DNA from: Actinomycetes bacterium
Lineage (GTDB): Bacteria; Actinomycetota; Actinomycetes; Actinomycetales; Cellulomonadaceae
DNA: 8,221 nucleotides
Direction: 5' to 3'
Assembly: GCA_023462275.1 (NCBI GenBank)
Contig: JAEWYD010000042.1
Span: 1-8,221, forward strand
The position numbers and the translations under genes were made by a program. The notes under the pieces were generated by a model that had not been told where the DNA came from, did not search any database, and was given only the letters and a program-made list of their open reading frames with translations. Positions 1 through 5,682 of this stretch are shown piece after piece (the first letter of the stretch is position 1; every line of letters starts with the position of its first letter).

Positions 1-762
1 GTGCTCGACGAGGCCGCCGCCCGCGTGGCCGCCGCCGGCGTCGCCACGACGACGGCGGTCGCGACGGGTGACGCCGCGGCCGTGCTCGTCGAGCTGTCCG
101 CCGGTGCCTCGACCGTGGTCGTCGGCACGCGGGGCCGCGGCGGGTTCACCGAGCGACTCCTCGGCACCGTGTCGTCCGCTCTCCCGGCGCACGCACACTG
201 CCCCACGATCGTCGTGCCCTACCGGCGACGGGCCGCGGGGCACCTGCACGGCACCGACGAGCCGCCACCCGAGACCGAGGAGGAGTCGGCGCCGCGCGGG
301 CCCGTGCGGCGGATCGTCGTCGGGGTGGACGGCTCGGCCGCCGCCGAGCGGGCCCTCGAGTACGCGATCCGGGAGGCGGAGGCGTTCGGCGCGGAGCTGA
401 CCGCGGTGACGGGTGTGCCGATCGGCGCCTCCACGGGCTACCTCGCGTGGCTGCCGGCCGCCATCGACCACGAGAGCGTGCTCGGCGACGTCGAGGCCGG
501 GCTGGACGTCGTCGTCGACCGCGCGCTCGAGGGGCACCCCGGTGTCGAGGTGCGGCGGCACGTGCTCGACGGCACGGGTGCGCAGCTCCTCACGGAGTTC
601 TCGACGGCCGTGGACCTCGTCGTGGTCGGGTCGCGCGGCCGGGGCGGGTTCGCGGGGCTCCTGCTGGGCTCCACGAGCCAGGCGGTCCTGCACCACGCCT
701 CGAACCCCGTCATGGTCGTGACGACGCGGGCGCGCGCCGAGGGGACGGCGGAGCGCCACTAG
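1..762 (+). CDS. Universal stress protein, tandem UspA domains (5' partial)
   Basis: UspA-family proteins are small nucleotide-binding cytoplasmic proteins linked to stress survival; many actinobacterial ones carry two Usp domains in one chain. The visible 253 residues hold the C-terminal half of domain 1 (residues 1-73) and a full domain 2 (about 103-241), joined by a Pro/Glu-rich linker (about 78-100). Domain 2 opens with the usual strand VVGVDGS near residue 107. Both domains keep the ATP-binding pattern G-x2-G-x9-G-[ST]: G42/G45/G55-T56 and G210/G213/G223-S224, so both are predicted to bind nucleotide. The GTG at position 1 is not taken as the true start: it falls in the middle of the first Usp fold, and a tandem Usp is normally near 290-310 residues, so roughly 50 residues lie upstream of the window. 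The stop is TAG at 760-762. The gene converges on the lrp-type gene. What is stressed or sensed cannot be told from sequence. Confidence 0.93.
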   Translation: MLDEAAARVAAAGVATTTAVATGDAAAVLVELSAGASTVVVGTRGRGGFTERLLGTVSSALPAHAHCPTIVVPYRRRAAGHLHGTDEPPPETEEESAPRGPVRRIVVGVDGSAAAERALEYAIREAEAFGAELTAVTGVPIGASTGYLAWLPAAIDHESVLGDVEAGLDVVVDRALEGHPGVEVRRHVLDGTGAQLLTEFSTAVDLVVVGSRGRGGFAGLLLGSTSQAVLHHASNPVMVVTTRARAEGTAERH

Positions 763-851
763 GACGTGCTCAGCGCGGCGGGGCGTCGGGGAGGTCGCGC
801 TCAGCGCGGCGCGACCCCGGGGACGTCGCGCTCAGCGCGGCGCAACGCCCG
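762..851. repeat. Three-copy 31-bp tandem repeat at the lrp 3' end
   Basis: A 13-bp core, GCTCAGCGCGGCG, occurs exactly three times, at 768-780, 799-811 and 830-842, so the period is 31 bp. Flanks are shared too: GGACGTCGC or GGAGGTCGC precedes copies 2 and 3, and copy 1 has a 3-bp-shorter version. The right-most copy contains the stop codon of the minus-strand regulator gene (832-834), so the array looks like a duplication of that gene's last codons and stop. On the minus strand each core can fold as a 5-bp CGCGC/GCGCG stem with TGA in the loop (4 bp in the left-most copy). The array fills the gap between two convergent genes and may act as a bidirectional terminator, though no U-tract follows. 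Confidence 0.85.
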
Positions 852-1326
852 GCACGTCGGTGCGCCGGACCAGCGGCGTGAGAACGAGCGTCGAGCGCGT
901 GCGCACGACGAACGGCTCGGCGTTGATGCGCTCGACGACGTCGTCGAGGTGGCGGACGTCGTGCGCGCGCACGTGCACGACGGCGTCCGGGTCGCCGGTC
1001 ACCGTGCTCGCGGCGACGACCTCGGGATAGCGCTCGAAGGCCTCGCGCATGGTGGCCGGCGTCGTGTTGCCCTGGCAGTACACCTCGACCTGGGCCTCGG
1101 TCGCCCAGCCGACCGCCGCGGGGTCGATGCGGATCGTGAAGCCGTCGATGACGCCGCGCTCGCGCAGCCGGTCCACCCGGCGCTTCACGGCCGGGGCAGA
1201 GAGGTTCACCTGTGCGCCGATGCGGGCGAAGCTCGTGCGGGCGTCGCGGCCGAGCGCCCCGAGGATCGCCGCGTCGATGTCGTCGAGGTGGGCGGGGCGG
1301 TCGACGTCGTTCACGGCGCCCAGCAT
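832..1326 (-). CDS. Lrp/AsnC-family transcriptional regulator
   Basis: This is a 164-residue protein, the usual size for the Lrp/AsnC family. An N-terminal winged helix-turn-helix (residues about 15-60) runs from LDDIDAAILGALGRDAR through the recognition helix NLSAPAVKRRVDRLRERGVI. A C-terminal RAM-type ligand and oligomerisation domain follows (about 75-152), with VEVYCQGNT opening its first strand and VTGDPDAVVHVRAHD in the middle. Such proteins bind amino acids and form dimers, octamers or hexadecamers on DNA. The gene lies 110 bp downstream of rocD on the same strand, and its likely job is local control of the arginine/ornithine genes. From memory, Mycobacterium tuberculosis has a comparable set (rocE-rocD2-rocD1-DDAH-like gene, with an AsnC gene at Rv2324), which supports the link. 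The start is ATG at 1326; an in-frame GTG four codons later (1314) is an alternative, and neither has a good Shine-Dalgarno. The stop lies inside the 31-bp repeat array. Confidence 0.93.
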   Translation of the reverse strand: MLGAVNDVDRPAHLDDIDAAILGALGRDARTSFARIGAQVNLSAPAVKRRVDRLRERGVIDGFTIRIDPAAVGWATEAQVEVYCQGNTTPATMREAFERYPEVVAASTVTGDPDAVVHVRAHDVRHLDDVVERINAEPFVVRTRSTLVLTPLVRRTDVPGVAPR

Positions 1327-1401
1327 GCCGCACCGCGCGGGCGGTTCGGGACCAGCGGGGGTGGGACTCGGGGTGGACTGGACCGGCCCTTCGGGACCTG
1401 A

Positions 1402-1447
1402 GGCGGTCGTCCCACCGCCCGTGGTCAGACCCCTGGTCAGGCCAGGG
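1402..1447 (-). terminator. Two small hairpins just after rocD (weak terminator or attenuator candidate)
   Basis: Two inverted repeats lie at the rocD 3' end. CCCTGG (1431-1436) pairs with CCAGGG (1442-1447) around a 5-nt loop and spans the rocD stop. GGCGGT (1402-1407) pairs with ACCGCC (1414-1419) around a 6-nt loop. There is no T-run after either on the minus strand, so full termination is uncertain; they may only reduce readthrough into the lrp-type gene. Confidence 0.3.
1422..1440. repeat. 12-bp-period direct repeat duplicating the rocD stop codon
   Basis: TGGTCAG occurs at 1422-1428 and again at 1434-1440. On the minus strand this is CTGACCA twice, 12 bp apart. The right-hand copy contains the rocD stop TGA (1437-1439); the other supplies a second TGA in the same frame four codons further on. 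It is short enough to be chance alone, but matches the pattern at other gene ends in this window. Confidence 0.6.
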
Positions 1448-2642
1448 CCTCCTGGAGCTGGTCGAGGGCCCAGTCGAGGTCGTCGGAGGCGATGACGATC
1501 GGCGGGGAGAGCCGCACGGTGCGACCGTGCGTGTCCTTCACCAGCACGCGGCGCGCCAGCATCCGCTCCGCCAGCTCGCGGCCGCTGCCCCGGCCCGGGG
1601 CGACGTCGGCGCCCGCCCACAGCCCGACGCCCCGCGCCTCGGCCAGGAGGCCCTCGGCCACGAGGTCCGCGGTGCGGGCCTGCAGCCGTGCGCCGAGCTC
1701 GCGCGCCCGAGCCTGGTACTCGCCGGTCTCGAGCAGCCCGACGACGGCGAGCCCGACCGCGCAGGCGAGCGGGTTGCCGCCGAACGTGGAGCCGTGCGTG
1801 CCCGCCGTCAGGACGCCGAGGACGTCGCCGCGACCGACCACCGCCGACACCGGCACGATGCCGCCGCCGAGCGCCTTGCCCAGCAGCACGAGGTCCGGGC
1901 GGACGCCGACGAGCTCGCACGCCAGGGTGGAGCCGGTGCGGCCCAGGCCGGACTGCACCTCGTCTGCCACGAGGAGGACGCCGGCCGCGTCGCACAGCGC
2001 GCGCACCGCCGGCAGGTACGTCGGCGGCGGGACGACGACGCCCGCCTCGCCCTGGACCGGCTCGAGCAGGACGGCGACCGTGGTCTCGTCGACCGCGGCG
2101 GCCACCGCGTCGGCGTCGCCGAACGGCACCACGCGGAAGCCCGGGGTGTACGGGCCGAAGCCGCGCCGGGCGTCGTCGTCGGTCGAGAAGGAGACGATCG
2201 TCGTCGTGCGGCCGTGGAAGTTGCCGGCCGCGACCACGATGGTGGCGCGGTCGGCCGGAACGCCACGGACGTCGTAGCCCCACTTGCGGACCGCCTTGAT
2301 CGCCGTCTCGACGGCCTCCGCGCCGGTGTTCATCGGGAGGACGAGCGCGGGCTCGCCGCCCGGCGCCGCCGCGGTGAGGGGACCGACGAGTGCGGCGAGC
2401 CGGTCGGCGAACGGGTGCAGCAGGTCGTGCTCGAAGGCCCGCGACGTGAGCGTGAGGCGGTCGAGCTGGGCGCGGGCGGCCTCGACGAGCGCGGGGTGGC
2501 GGTGGCCGAAGTTGAGCGCGCTGTAGCCGGCGAGCAGGTCGAGGTACTCGACGCCGTCGACGTCCCGGACCCACGCGCCCTCGGCGCCCGCGATGCGGAC
2601 CGGGAGCGGGTGGTAGTTGGGCGCGAGGTGCGTCGAGTCCAT
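1437..2642 (-). CDS. rocD: Ornithine aminotransferase (ornithine--oxo-acid transaminase)
   Basis: This PLP enzyme moves the delta-amino group of ornithine to 2-oxoglutarate, giving glutamate and glutamate-5-semialdehyde, which cyclises to pyrroline-5-carboxylate and feeds proline or glutamate. The 401 residues match the class-III aminotransferase fold at its normal length. Visible landmarks are NTGAEAVETAIKAVRKWGY (105-123), GNFHGRT (140-146), EPVQGEAGV (194-202), DEVQSGLGRTG (227-237, Asp227 facing the PLP ring nitrogen), LGKALGGG (254-261, Lys256 the Schiff-base lysine) and THGSTFGGNPLAC (282-294). The ornithine-type signatures favour rocD over acetylornithine aminotransferase argD, although argD is the closest alternative. 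ATG at 2642 comes one base after the TGA of the upstream hydrolase gene (TGA-C-ATG), with no clear Shine-Dalgarno, so translation is probably coupled. P5C dehydrogenase and an arginine/ornithine permease are not in the window. Confidence 0.95.
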   Translation of the reverse strand: MDSTHLAPNYHPLPVRIAGAEGAWVRDVDGVEYLDLLAGYSALNFGHRHPALVEAARAQLDRLTLTSRAFEHDLLHPFADRLAALVGPLTAAAPGGEPALVLPMNTGAEAVETAIKAVRKWGYDVRGVPADRATIVVAAGNFHGRTTTIVSFSTDDDARRGFGPYTPGFRVVPFGDADAVAAAVDETTVAVLLEPVQGEAGVVVPPPTYLPAVRALCDAAGVLLVADEVQSGLGRTGSTLACELVGVRPDLVLLGKALGGGIVPVSAVVGRGDVLGVLTAGTHGSTFGGNPLACAVGLAVVGLLETGEYQARARELGARLQARTADLVAEGLLAEARGVGLWAGADVAPGRGSGRELAERMLARRVLVKDTHGRTVRLSPPIVIASDDLDWALDQLQEALA

Positions 2643-2643
2643 G

Positions 2644-3486
2644 TCAGACCGTCGGAGCCGAGGCGGGCGCCGGGCGGATCTCCAGGGTGCAGCACTTGGC
2701 CCCGCCGCCGCCCTTCAGCAGCTCGGAGGTGTCGATGGCGACCGGCTCGAAGCCGTGCTCGCGGAGCTGGTCGGGGAAGTCGACCGCCGCGGGCGAGTGC
2801 ACGACGTGCTCGCCGTCGGAGACCGAGTTGAGGCCGAGGACGAGCGCGTCCCGCTCGGTGGCGAGGATCGCGTCGGGGAAACGCTCGCGGAGGACACCCT
2901 GCGAGCGCTCCGTGAACGCCCCGGGGTAGTACGCGATGAGGGGCTGGTCGGGCGTCCCGTTCAACGCCGTCAGCGCCGTGTCCAGGTGGTACATGCGCGG
3001 GTCGACGAGCTCGAGGGTGATGACCTCGTGCCCGGTCAGCTCCGCGAGCTCCCGGTGGGCTGCGGGGTCGGTGCGGAAGCCCGAGCCGCCGAGGATGACG
3101 TCGCCCGCCATGAGCATGTCCCCCTCGCCCTCGTTGATCTCCGCAGCCGTGTGCGTGACGTAGCCGCGGTCGGCGAACCACTTCTGGTACGCGGGGCCCT
3201 CGGCGGCCCGCTCGGGGTAGCGGAACCTCGCCGAGTAGACGACGCCGTCGACCACCATGGCGCCGTTCGCGGCGTAGACCATGTCGGGCAGGCCCGGGAT
3301 CGGGTCGATCAGCTCGACCGTGTGGCCCCACTCCAGGTACGTCCGGTACAGCTCCTGCCACTGCCCGACGGCGCGGGCCCGGTCCGCCGCGCGGGTGACG
3401 TCCATCCACGGGTTGATCTCGTAGGCGATCTCGTAGAAGTCGGGGCGGCACATCAGGTAGTGCCGGGGCGTGGACGTGCGGGTCAC
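2644..3486 (-). CDS. ddaH: Guanidino-group hydrolase of the DDAH / arginine dihydrolase family
   Basis: A 280-residue single-domain enzyme of the beta/alpha-propeller guanidine-modifying superfamily, usually annotated as dimethylargininase. Catalytic residues can be placed by motif: His167 in RMYHLDTAL, Cys265 in GGGGAKCCTLEI, and acidic residue Glu119 in NEGEGDML. Three details resemble cyanobacterial arginine dihydrolase (ArgZ/AgrE), which turns arginine into ornithine, 2 NH3 and CO2, more than Pseudomonas DDAH or arginine deiminase (from memory). These are the N-terminal MCRPDFYEIAYEINPWMD (12-29), an Asn (Asn74, in DMVYAANGA) where DDAH and deiminase have Asp, and the longer EGxGD loop instead of E-x-GD. 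It is the first gene of a tight pair with rocD, which uses ornithine, so an ornithine-forming reaction would fit the operon better than citrulline formation. The GTG start at 3486 has a strong GGAGGT five bases upstream. Family is certain; substrate is not. Confidence 0.92.
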   Translation of the reverse strand: MTRTSTPRHYLMCRPDFYEIAYEINPWMDVTRAADRARAVGQWQELYRTYLEWGHTVELIDPIPGLPDMVYAANGAMVVDGVVYSARFRYPERAAEGPAYQKWFADRGYVTHTAAEINEGEGDMLMAGDVILGGSGFRTDPAAHRELAELTGHEVITLELVDPRMYHLDTALTALNGTPDQPLIAYYPGAFTERSQGVLRERFPDAILATERDALVLGLNSVSDGEHVVHSPAAVDFPDQLREHGFEPVAIDTSELLKGGGGAKCCTLEIRPAPASAPTV

Positions 3487-3494
3487 TCGTGACC
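3481..3494. promoter_or_regulatory. Palindrome over the ddaH start codon
   Basis: GGTCAC-TC-GTGACC is a perfect 6-bp inverted repeat with a 2-bp centre. It covers the GTG start (3484-3486) and the first half of the GGAGGT ribosome-binding site (complement at 3492-3497). It could be an operator or a translation-blocking hairpin, though a 2-base loop is too tight for a good RNA stem-loop, which favours a DNA site. It may also be chance. Confidence 0.35.
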
Positions 3495-3762
3495 TCCGGG
3501 GGTGGGGCCAGGGCGGCCCGCGGGTCGGGCGGTGGCGCGGCGGCGGTGCCGCGACGGGGATCGCCTATGAGGCTATGCGGGGGGCCTGCGCGCGAGCGCG
3601 TCGCATCCGTGCGTGTCCGACGCGGGAGTGTTGCGTTCGCGGGGTGATCAGCGGCGGAACGTTGCGTGGTGCGGGTTGTCGCGGGTCGTGGCGTGGCCCG
3701 GCGGGCCGTCGCGCGAGGGGCCGTCCGCGTCCCGTCGGGTCGGTGGGCGTTCCCGCGCCGGC
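3487..3762. other. Leader/promoter region of the ddaH-rocD genes, no gene seen
   Basis: No convincing coding sequence is present. After the ribosome-binding site the stretch holds a small island of lower GC at 3563-3577 (GCCTATGAGGCTATG), about 80 bp upstream of the ddaH start. This contains the inverted repeat GCCT-ATG-AGGC (3563-3573) and two near-identical CTATG steps. On the minus strand it offers only poor -10 matches (CATAGC, CATAGG) with no recognisable -35, so no promoter is assigned. A GGCCC/GGGCC hairpin lies at 3695-3707. The end of the region (about 3739-3762) looks like a decayed ninth unit of the adjoining tandem repeat. Confidence 0.5.
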
Positions 3763-3967
3763 GTGTCAGCGGGCGTCGTCGCGCGGTCGTGTGGTGGACG
3801 CCGTCGTGCCGGCGTGTGGTGGACATCGTCGTGCCGGCGTGTGGGCGGGCGTCGTCGTGCCGGCGTGTGGGCGGGCGTCGTTGCGCGGTCGTGTGGTGGA
3901 CGCCGTCGTGCCGGCGTCTCAGCGGACGCCGTCGCGCCGTGGTCTCAGCGGACGCCGTCGCGCCGTG
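3763..3967. repeat. Eight-copy 25-26-bp tandem repeat (VNTR-like)
   Basis: Eight contiguous units start at 3763, 3789, 3814, 3839, 3865, 3891, 3916 and 3942, with lengths 26, 25, 25, 26, 26, 25, 26 and 26. Units 2 and 6 are identical, and so are units 7 and 8. A 35-bp block (3781-3815) recurs exactly at 3883-3917, 102 bp away, so a four-unit block was itself duplicated. Unit 8 contains the stop codon (3945-3947) and last seven codons of the SRPBCC gene; unit 7 carries a copy of that stop. Unit junctions can form stems such as GACGCCG/CGGCGTC (3899-3905 with 3912-3918, 6-nt loop). The array lies downstream of the SRPBCC gene and upstream of ddaH. The variable copy types suggest expansion by slippage or recombination. 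It has no separate unique spacers, so it is not a CRISPR array. Confidence 0.93.
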
Positions 3968-4439
3968 GGCCGGGCGAGGTGACCTCCGCCAGGGCGGACG
4001 TCAGCGCGCGCCGCACCATGGCGGCCGCCAGGGGGCGCGCGACCGGTGCCACGAGCCCGGCCGGCAGACCGCGCAGGTGGATCGCCTCGTCCCAGGTGAC
4101 GGTGCACGCATGGGGCCCGAGGGGCGCGACGCGCAGCTCCGCCGTCCCGAGCAGGACCGGCCCGAGCTTGCGGTAGGCGGCCCGGCCGGGCGAGGGCGGC
4201 GACGTCGTCGGCGGGGTGGACGACGTCACGCGCATGCGGTCGACCAGTCCGCGGCCGCCGCGCGCGGCCCGGGGACCGGTCACCGCCGCGAAGGTGTCGC
4301 CGGCCACGAGCGGGTGGGGTGCGTCGATGCGCGTCAGGGGGATCCACCGGGCGTGGTTGCGGACGTCCGTCAGCAGCTCCCACGCCTGCTCGGCGGGGAC
4401 GGGCAGGCGCGCCGACGCCGATGCCGGGCGGTGGGCCAT
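3945..4439 (-). CDS. SRPBCC-fold (polyketide cyclase/dehydrase-like) protein
   Basis: This 164-residue protein resembles the START/Bet v1-like SRPBCC superfamily, whose members bind hydrophobic ligands in a deep cavity; many have no known substrate. The N-terminus shows the family opening, a strand then PVPAEQAWELLTDVRNHARWIPLT (14-36). The middle has YRKLGPVLLGTAELRV (89-104) and the C-terminal half TVTWDEAIHLRGLPAGLVAPV (113-133), followed by a long amphipathic helix (about 134-153) that would close the cavity. No signal peptide or membrane segment is evident, so it is probably cytosolic. The start is ATG at 4439, with a good AGGAGG eight bases upstream (complement at 4448-4453). Its last seven codons and stop are the end unit of the 26-bp tandem repeat, so the C-terminal tail (about 155-164) may be repeat-derived and non-structural. 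It stands alone on its strand, divergent from the aldo/keto reductase. The ligand is unknown. Confidence 0.87.
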   Translation of the reverse strand: MAHRPASASARLPVPAEQAWELLTDVRNHARWIPLTRIDAPHPLVAGDTFAAVTGPRAARGGRGLVDRMRVTSSTPPTTSPPSPGRAAYRKLGPVLLGTAELRVAPLGPHACTVTWDEAIHLRGLPAGLVAPVARPLAAAMVRRALTSALAEVTSPGPRRDGVR

Positions 4440-4460
4440 GGGGGCGGCCTCCTCGGCGAA

Positions 4461-4512
4461 GTGGTCGTGGTGGGCGGGTGGTCGTGCTGGGTGGTCGTGG
4501 TGGGTGGTCGTG
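4461..4512. repeat. Four direct repeats of GTGGTCGTG upstream of the SRPBCC gene
   Basis: The 9-mer GTGGTCGTG (CACGACCAC on the gene's strand) occurs exactly at 4461-4469, 4478-4486, 4491-4499 and 4504-4512, with spacings of 17, 13 and 13 bp. The array begins about 22 bp upstream of the SRPBCC start, just beyond its ribosome-binding site, in its promoter or 5' leader. It could be a regulator-binding array or simple slippage of a G/T-rich motif. Confidence 0.7.
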
Positions 4513-4530
4513 CGTCCATGTCAACGCCGG

Positions 4531-4556
4531 CCCGTGCCTCGGCATGCCCGCACGGG
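4531..4556. promoter_or_regulatory. Operator-like inverted repeat in the divergent intergenic region
   Basis: CCCGTGC (4531-4537) and GCACGGG (4550-4556) form 7-bp inverted arms 12 bp apart, with the 8-bp palindrome GGCATGCC (4541-4548) between them. It sits between the divergent SRPBCC and aldo/keto reductase genes, about 92 bp from the former and 143 bp from the latter. No regulator gene is next to it, so a bound protein, if any, is unknown. Confidence 0.35.
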
Positions 4557-4685
4557 ACGGTCGCGTGCCCCCGCGCGCACCTAGGTCCCTCGCCGGCGGC
4601 CCGCACGGCAGCCAGGCGCGTCCCCTGCGTCTCGCTCCGCCGTCGGGCAACCCAGAACGATTCGATCCGCGGTTGCGGCGCCAGG

Positions 4686-4698
4686 TACCGTCGTCGTC
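4686..4698 (+). promoter_or_regulatory. Candidate -10 box for a leaderless aldo/keto reductase transcript
   Basis: TACCGT (4686-4691) fits the actinobacterial TAnnnT -10 pattern and ends seven bases before the ATG at 4699, placing transcription start at or next to the start codon. No Shine-Dalgarno is present upstream of this ATG, consistent with a leaderless mRNA. No good -35 is seen at the right spacing; TTCGAT (4661-4666) is a weak candidate with a 19-bp spacer. Confidence 0.4.
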
Positions 4699-5682
4699 AT
4701 GGAGACGCGAGTGCTGGGCCGGACGGGTCGTGACGTGCGTGTGGTGGGCCTGGGCTGCTGGCAGCTCGGGGCCGACTGGGGCGAAGTCGGCGACGACCAG
4801 GCCATGGAGATCCTCCACGCGGCGGTCGACGCCGGCGTGACGTTCCTCGACACCGCCGACGTGTACGGCGACGGACGGAGCGAGCGCTTCGTCGGGCGCC
4901 TGCTGCGCGAGCGACCCGAGGCGGGCCTCGTGGTCGCGACGAAGATGGGCCGACGGGTCGCGCAGGAGCCGGAGAACTACACCCTCGACGCCTTCCGGGC
5001 CTGGAACGACCGGTCGCGGGAGAACCTCGGCGTCGACACCCTCGACCTCGTGCAGCTGCACTGCCCGCCGAGCGCCGTCATCGAGGCCGCCCAGACGTAC
5101 GACTGGCTCGACACCATGGTCGACGAGGGCCGGATCGCGGCCTACGGCCTCTCGGTCGAGACGGTCGACCAGGCGCTCGCCGCCATCGCCCGGCCCAACG
5201 TCGCCAGCATCCAGATCATCCTCAACATCTTCCGGCGCAAGCCCCTCGAGCGCGTGCTCCCCGCGGCGGAGGAGGCCGGCGTTGGGATCATCGCGCGAGT
5301 GCCCCTCGCGTCGGGCCTGCTCTCCGGCAAGTACGACGAGCAGACGCAGTTCGCCGCCGACGACCACCGCTCCTACAACCGGAACGGCGAGGCCTTCGAC
5401 AGGGGCGAGACGTTCTCCGGCGTGCCGTACGAGGTCGGCGTGCGCGCCGCCCGCGAGGTGGCCGGGCTGACGCCGGAGGGCGCGACGACCGCCCAGCTGG
5501 CCCTGCGGTGGATCATCGACCAGCCGGGCGTCTCGACGGTCATCCCCGGCGCGTCCCGGCCCGACCAGGCCCGCGCGAACGCCGCCGCAGCCGACCTACA
5601 CCCGTTGAGCGAGACCCAGCTCGCGGCCCTCGCCGACATCTACGACCGGAACGTGCGGCAGTACGTGCACGACCAGTGGTGA
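4699..5682 (+). CDS. Aldo/keto reductase
   Basis: This is a 327-residue NAD(P)H-dependent oxidoreductase of the (alpha/beta)8-barrel aldo/keto reductase superfamily, at normal full length. The catalytic tetrad is visible: Asp51 and Tyr56 in FLDTADVYGDGRSE (49-62), Lys82 in VVATKMGRR, and His121 in LDLVQLHCPP. The C-terminal cofactor-binding signature is VIPGASRPDQARAN (281-294), with Arg287 and Asn294 in the usual phosphate- and adenosine-binding places. The N-terminus METRVLGRTGRDVRVVGLGCWQLG is typical of the bacterial general-stress/YajO-like groups. The start is ATG 4699, probably leaderless. Its stop overlaps the next gene's proposed GTG start by four bases (GTGA at 5679-5682), which suggests co-translation with the GlcG/HbpS-like protein. 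Natural substrate cannot be read from sequence; reduction of reactive aldehydes or sugar-derived ketones is the usual role. Confidence 0.95.
   Translation: METRVLGRTGRDVRVVGLGCWQLGADWGEVGDDQAMEILHAAVDAGVTFLDTADVYGDGRSERFVGRLLRERPEAGLVVATKMGRRVAQEPENYTLDAFRAWNDRSRENLGVDTLDLVQLHCPPSAVIEAAQTYDWLDTMVDEGRIAAYGLSVETVDQALAAIARPNVASIQIILNIFRRKPLERVLPAAEEAGVGIIARVPLASGLLSGKYDEQTQFAADDHRSYNRNGEAFDRGETFSGVPYEVGVRAAREVAGLTPEGATTAQLALRWIIDQPGVSTVIPGASRPDQARANAAAADLHPLSETQLAALADIYDRNVRQYVHDQW

Noticed and set aside
1..3. GTG at position 1 as the true start of the universal stress protein
   Set aside because: It would begin in the middle of the first Usp domain, missing the N-terminal nucleotide-binding strand; this is a window-edge truncation.
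832..2574. A 580-codon open frame on the minus strand that would fuse the Lrp-type protein to a long N-terminal extension
   Set aside because: The upstream 400 codons are Arg/Pro/Gly-rich out-of-frame sequence over rocD, which has clear aminotransferase motifs in another frame. The Lrp domain begins normally at 1326.
1212..2831. A 539-codon plus-strand open frame
   Set aside because: It is antisense to rocD, lrp and ddaH, has shadow composition (Arg/Ala/Gly/Glu-rich) and shows no domain motifs; long antisense frames are expected at this GC content.
3563..3577. A promoter -10 box for ddaH in the low-GC island
   Set aside because: Matches to TAnnnT are poor on the minus strand and there is no -35 at a usable distance; recorded only as a low-GC feature of the leader.
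3763..3967. CRISPR-like array
   Set aside because: Units are contiguous with no separate unique spacers, and the variation lies within the units; no cas genes are present.
3666..4733. Long plus-strand frames through the 26-bp repeat array that would encode a repeat protein
   Set aside because: The unit lengths (25 and 26 bp) shift the frame from unit to unit, so no consistent peptide repeat results, and the frames continue antisense through the SRPBCC gene.
3919..5367. A 482-codon minus-strand open frame running over the aldo/keto reductase and SRPBCC gene
   Set aside because: It crosses the AKR catalytic-tetrad region in antisense and the SRPBCC gene in a different frame; no recognisable domain.
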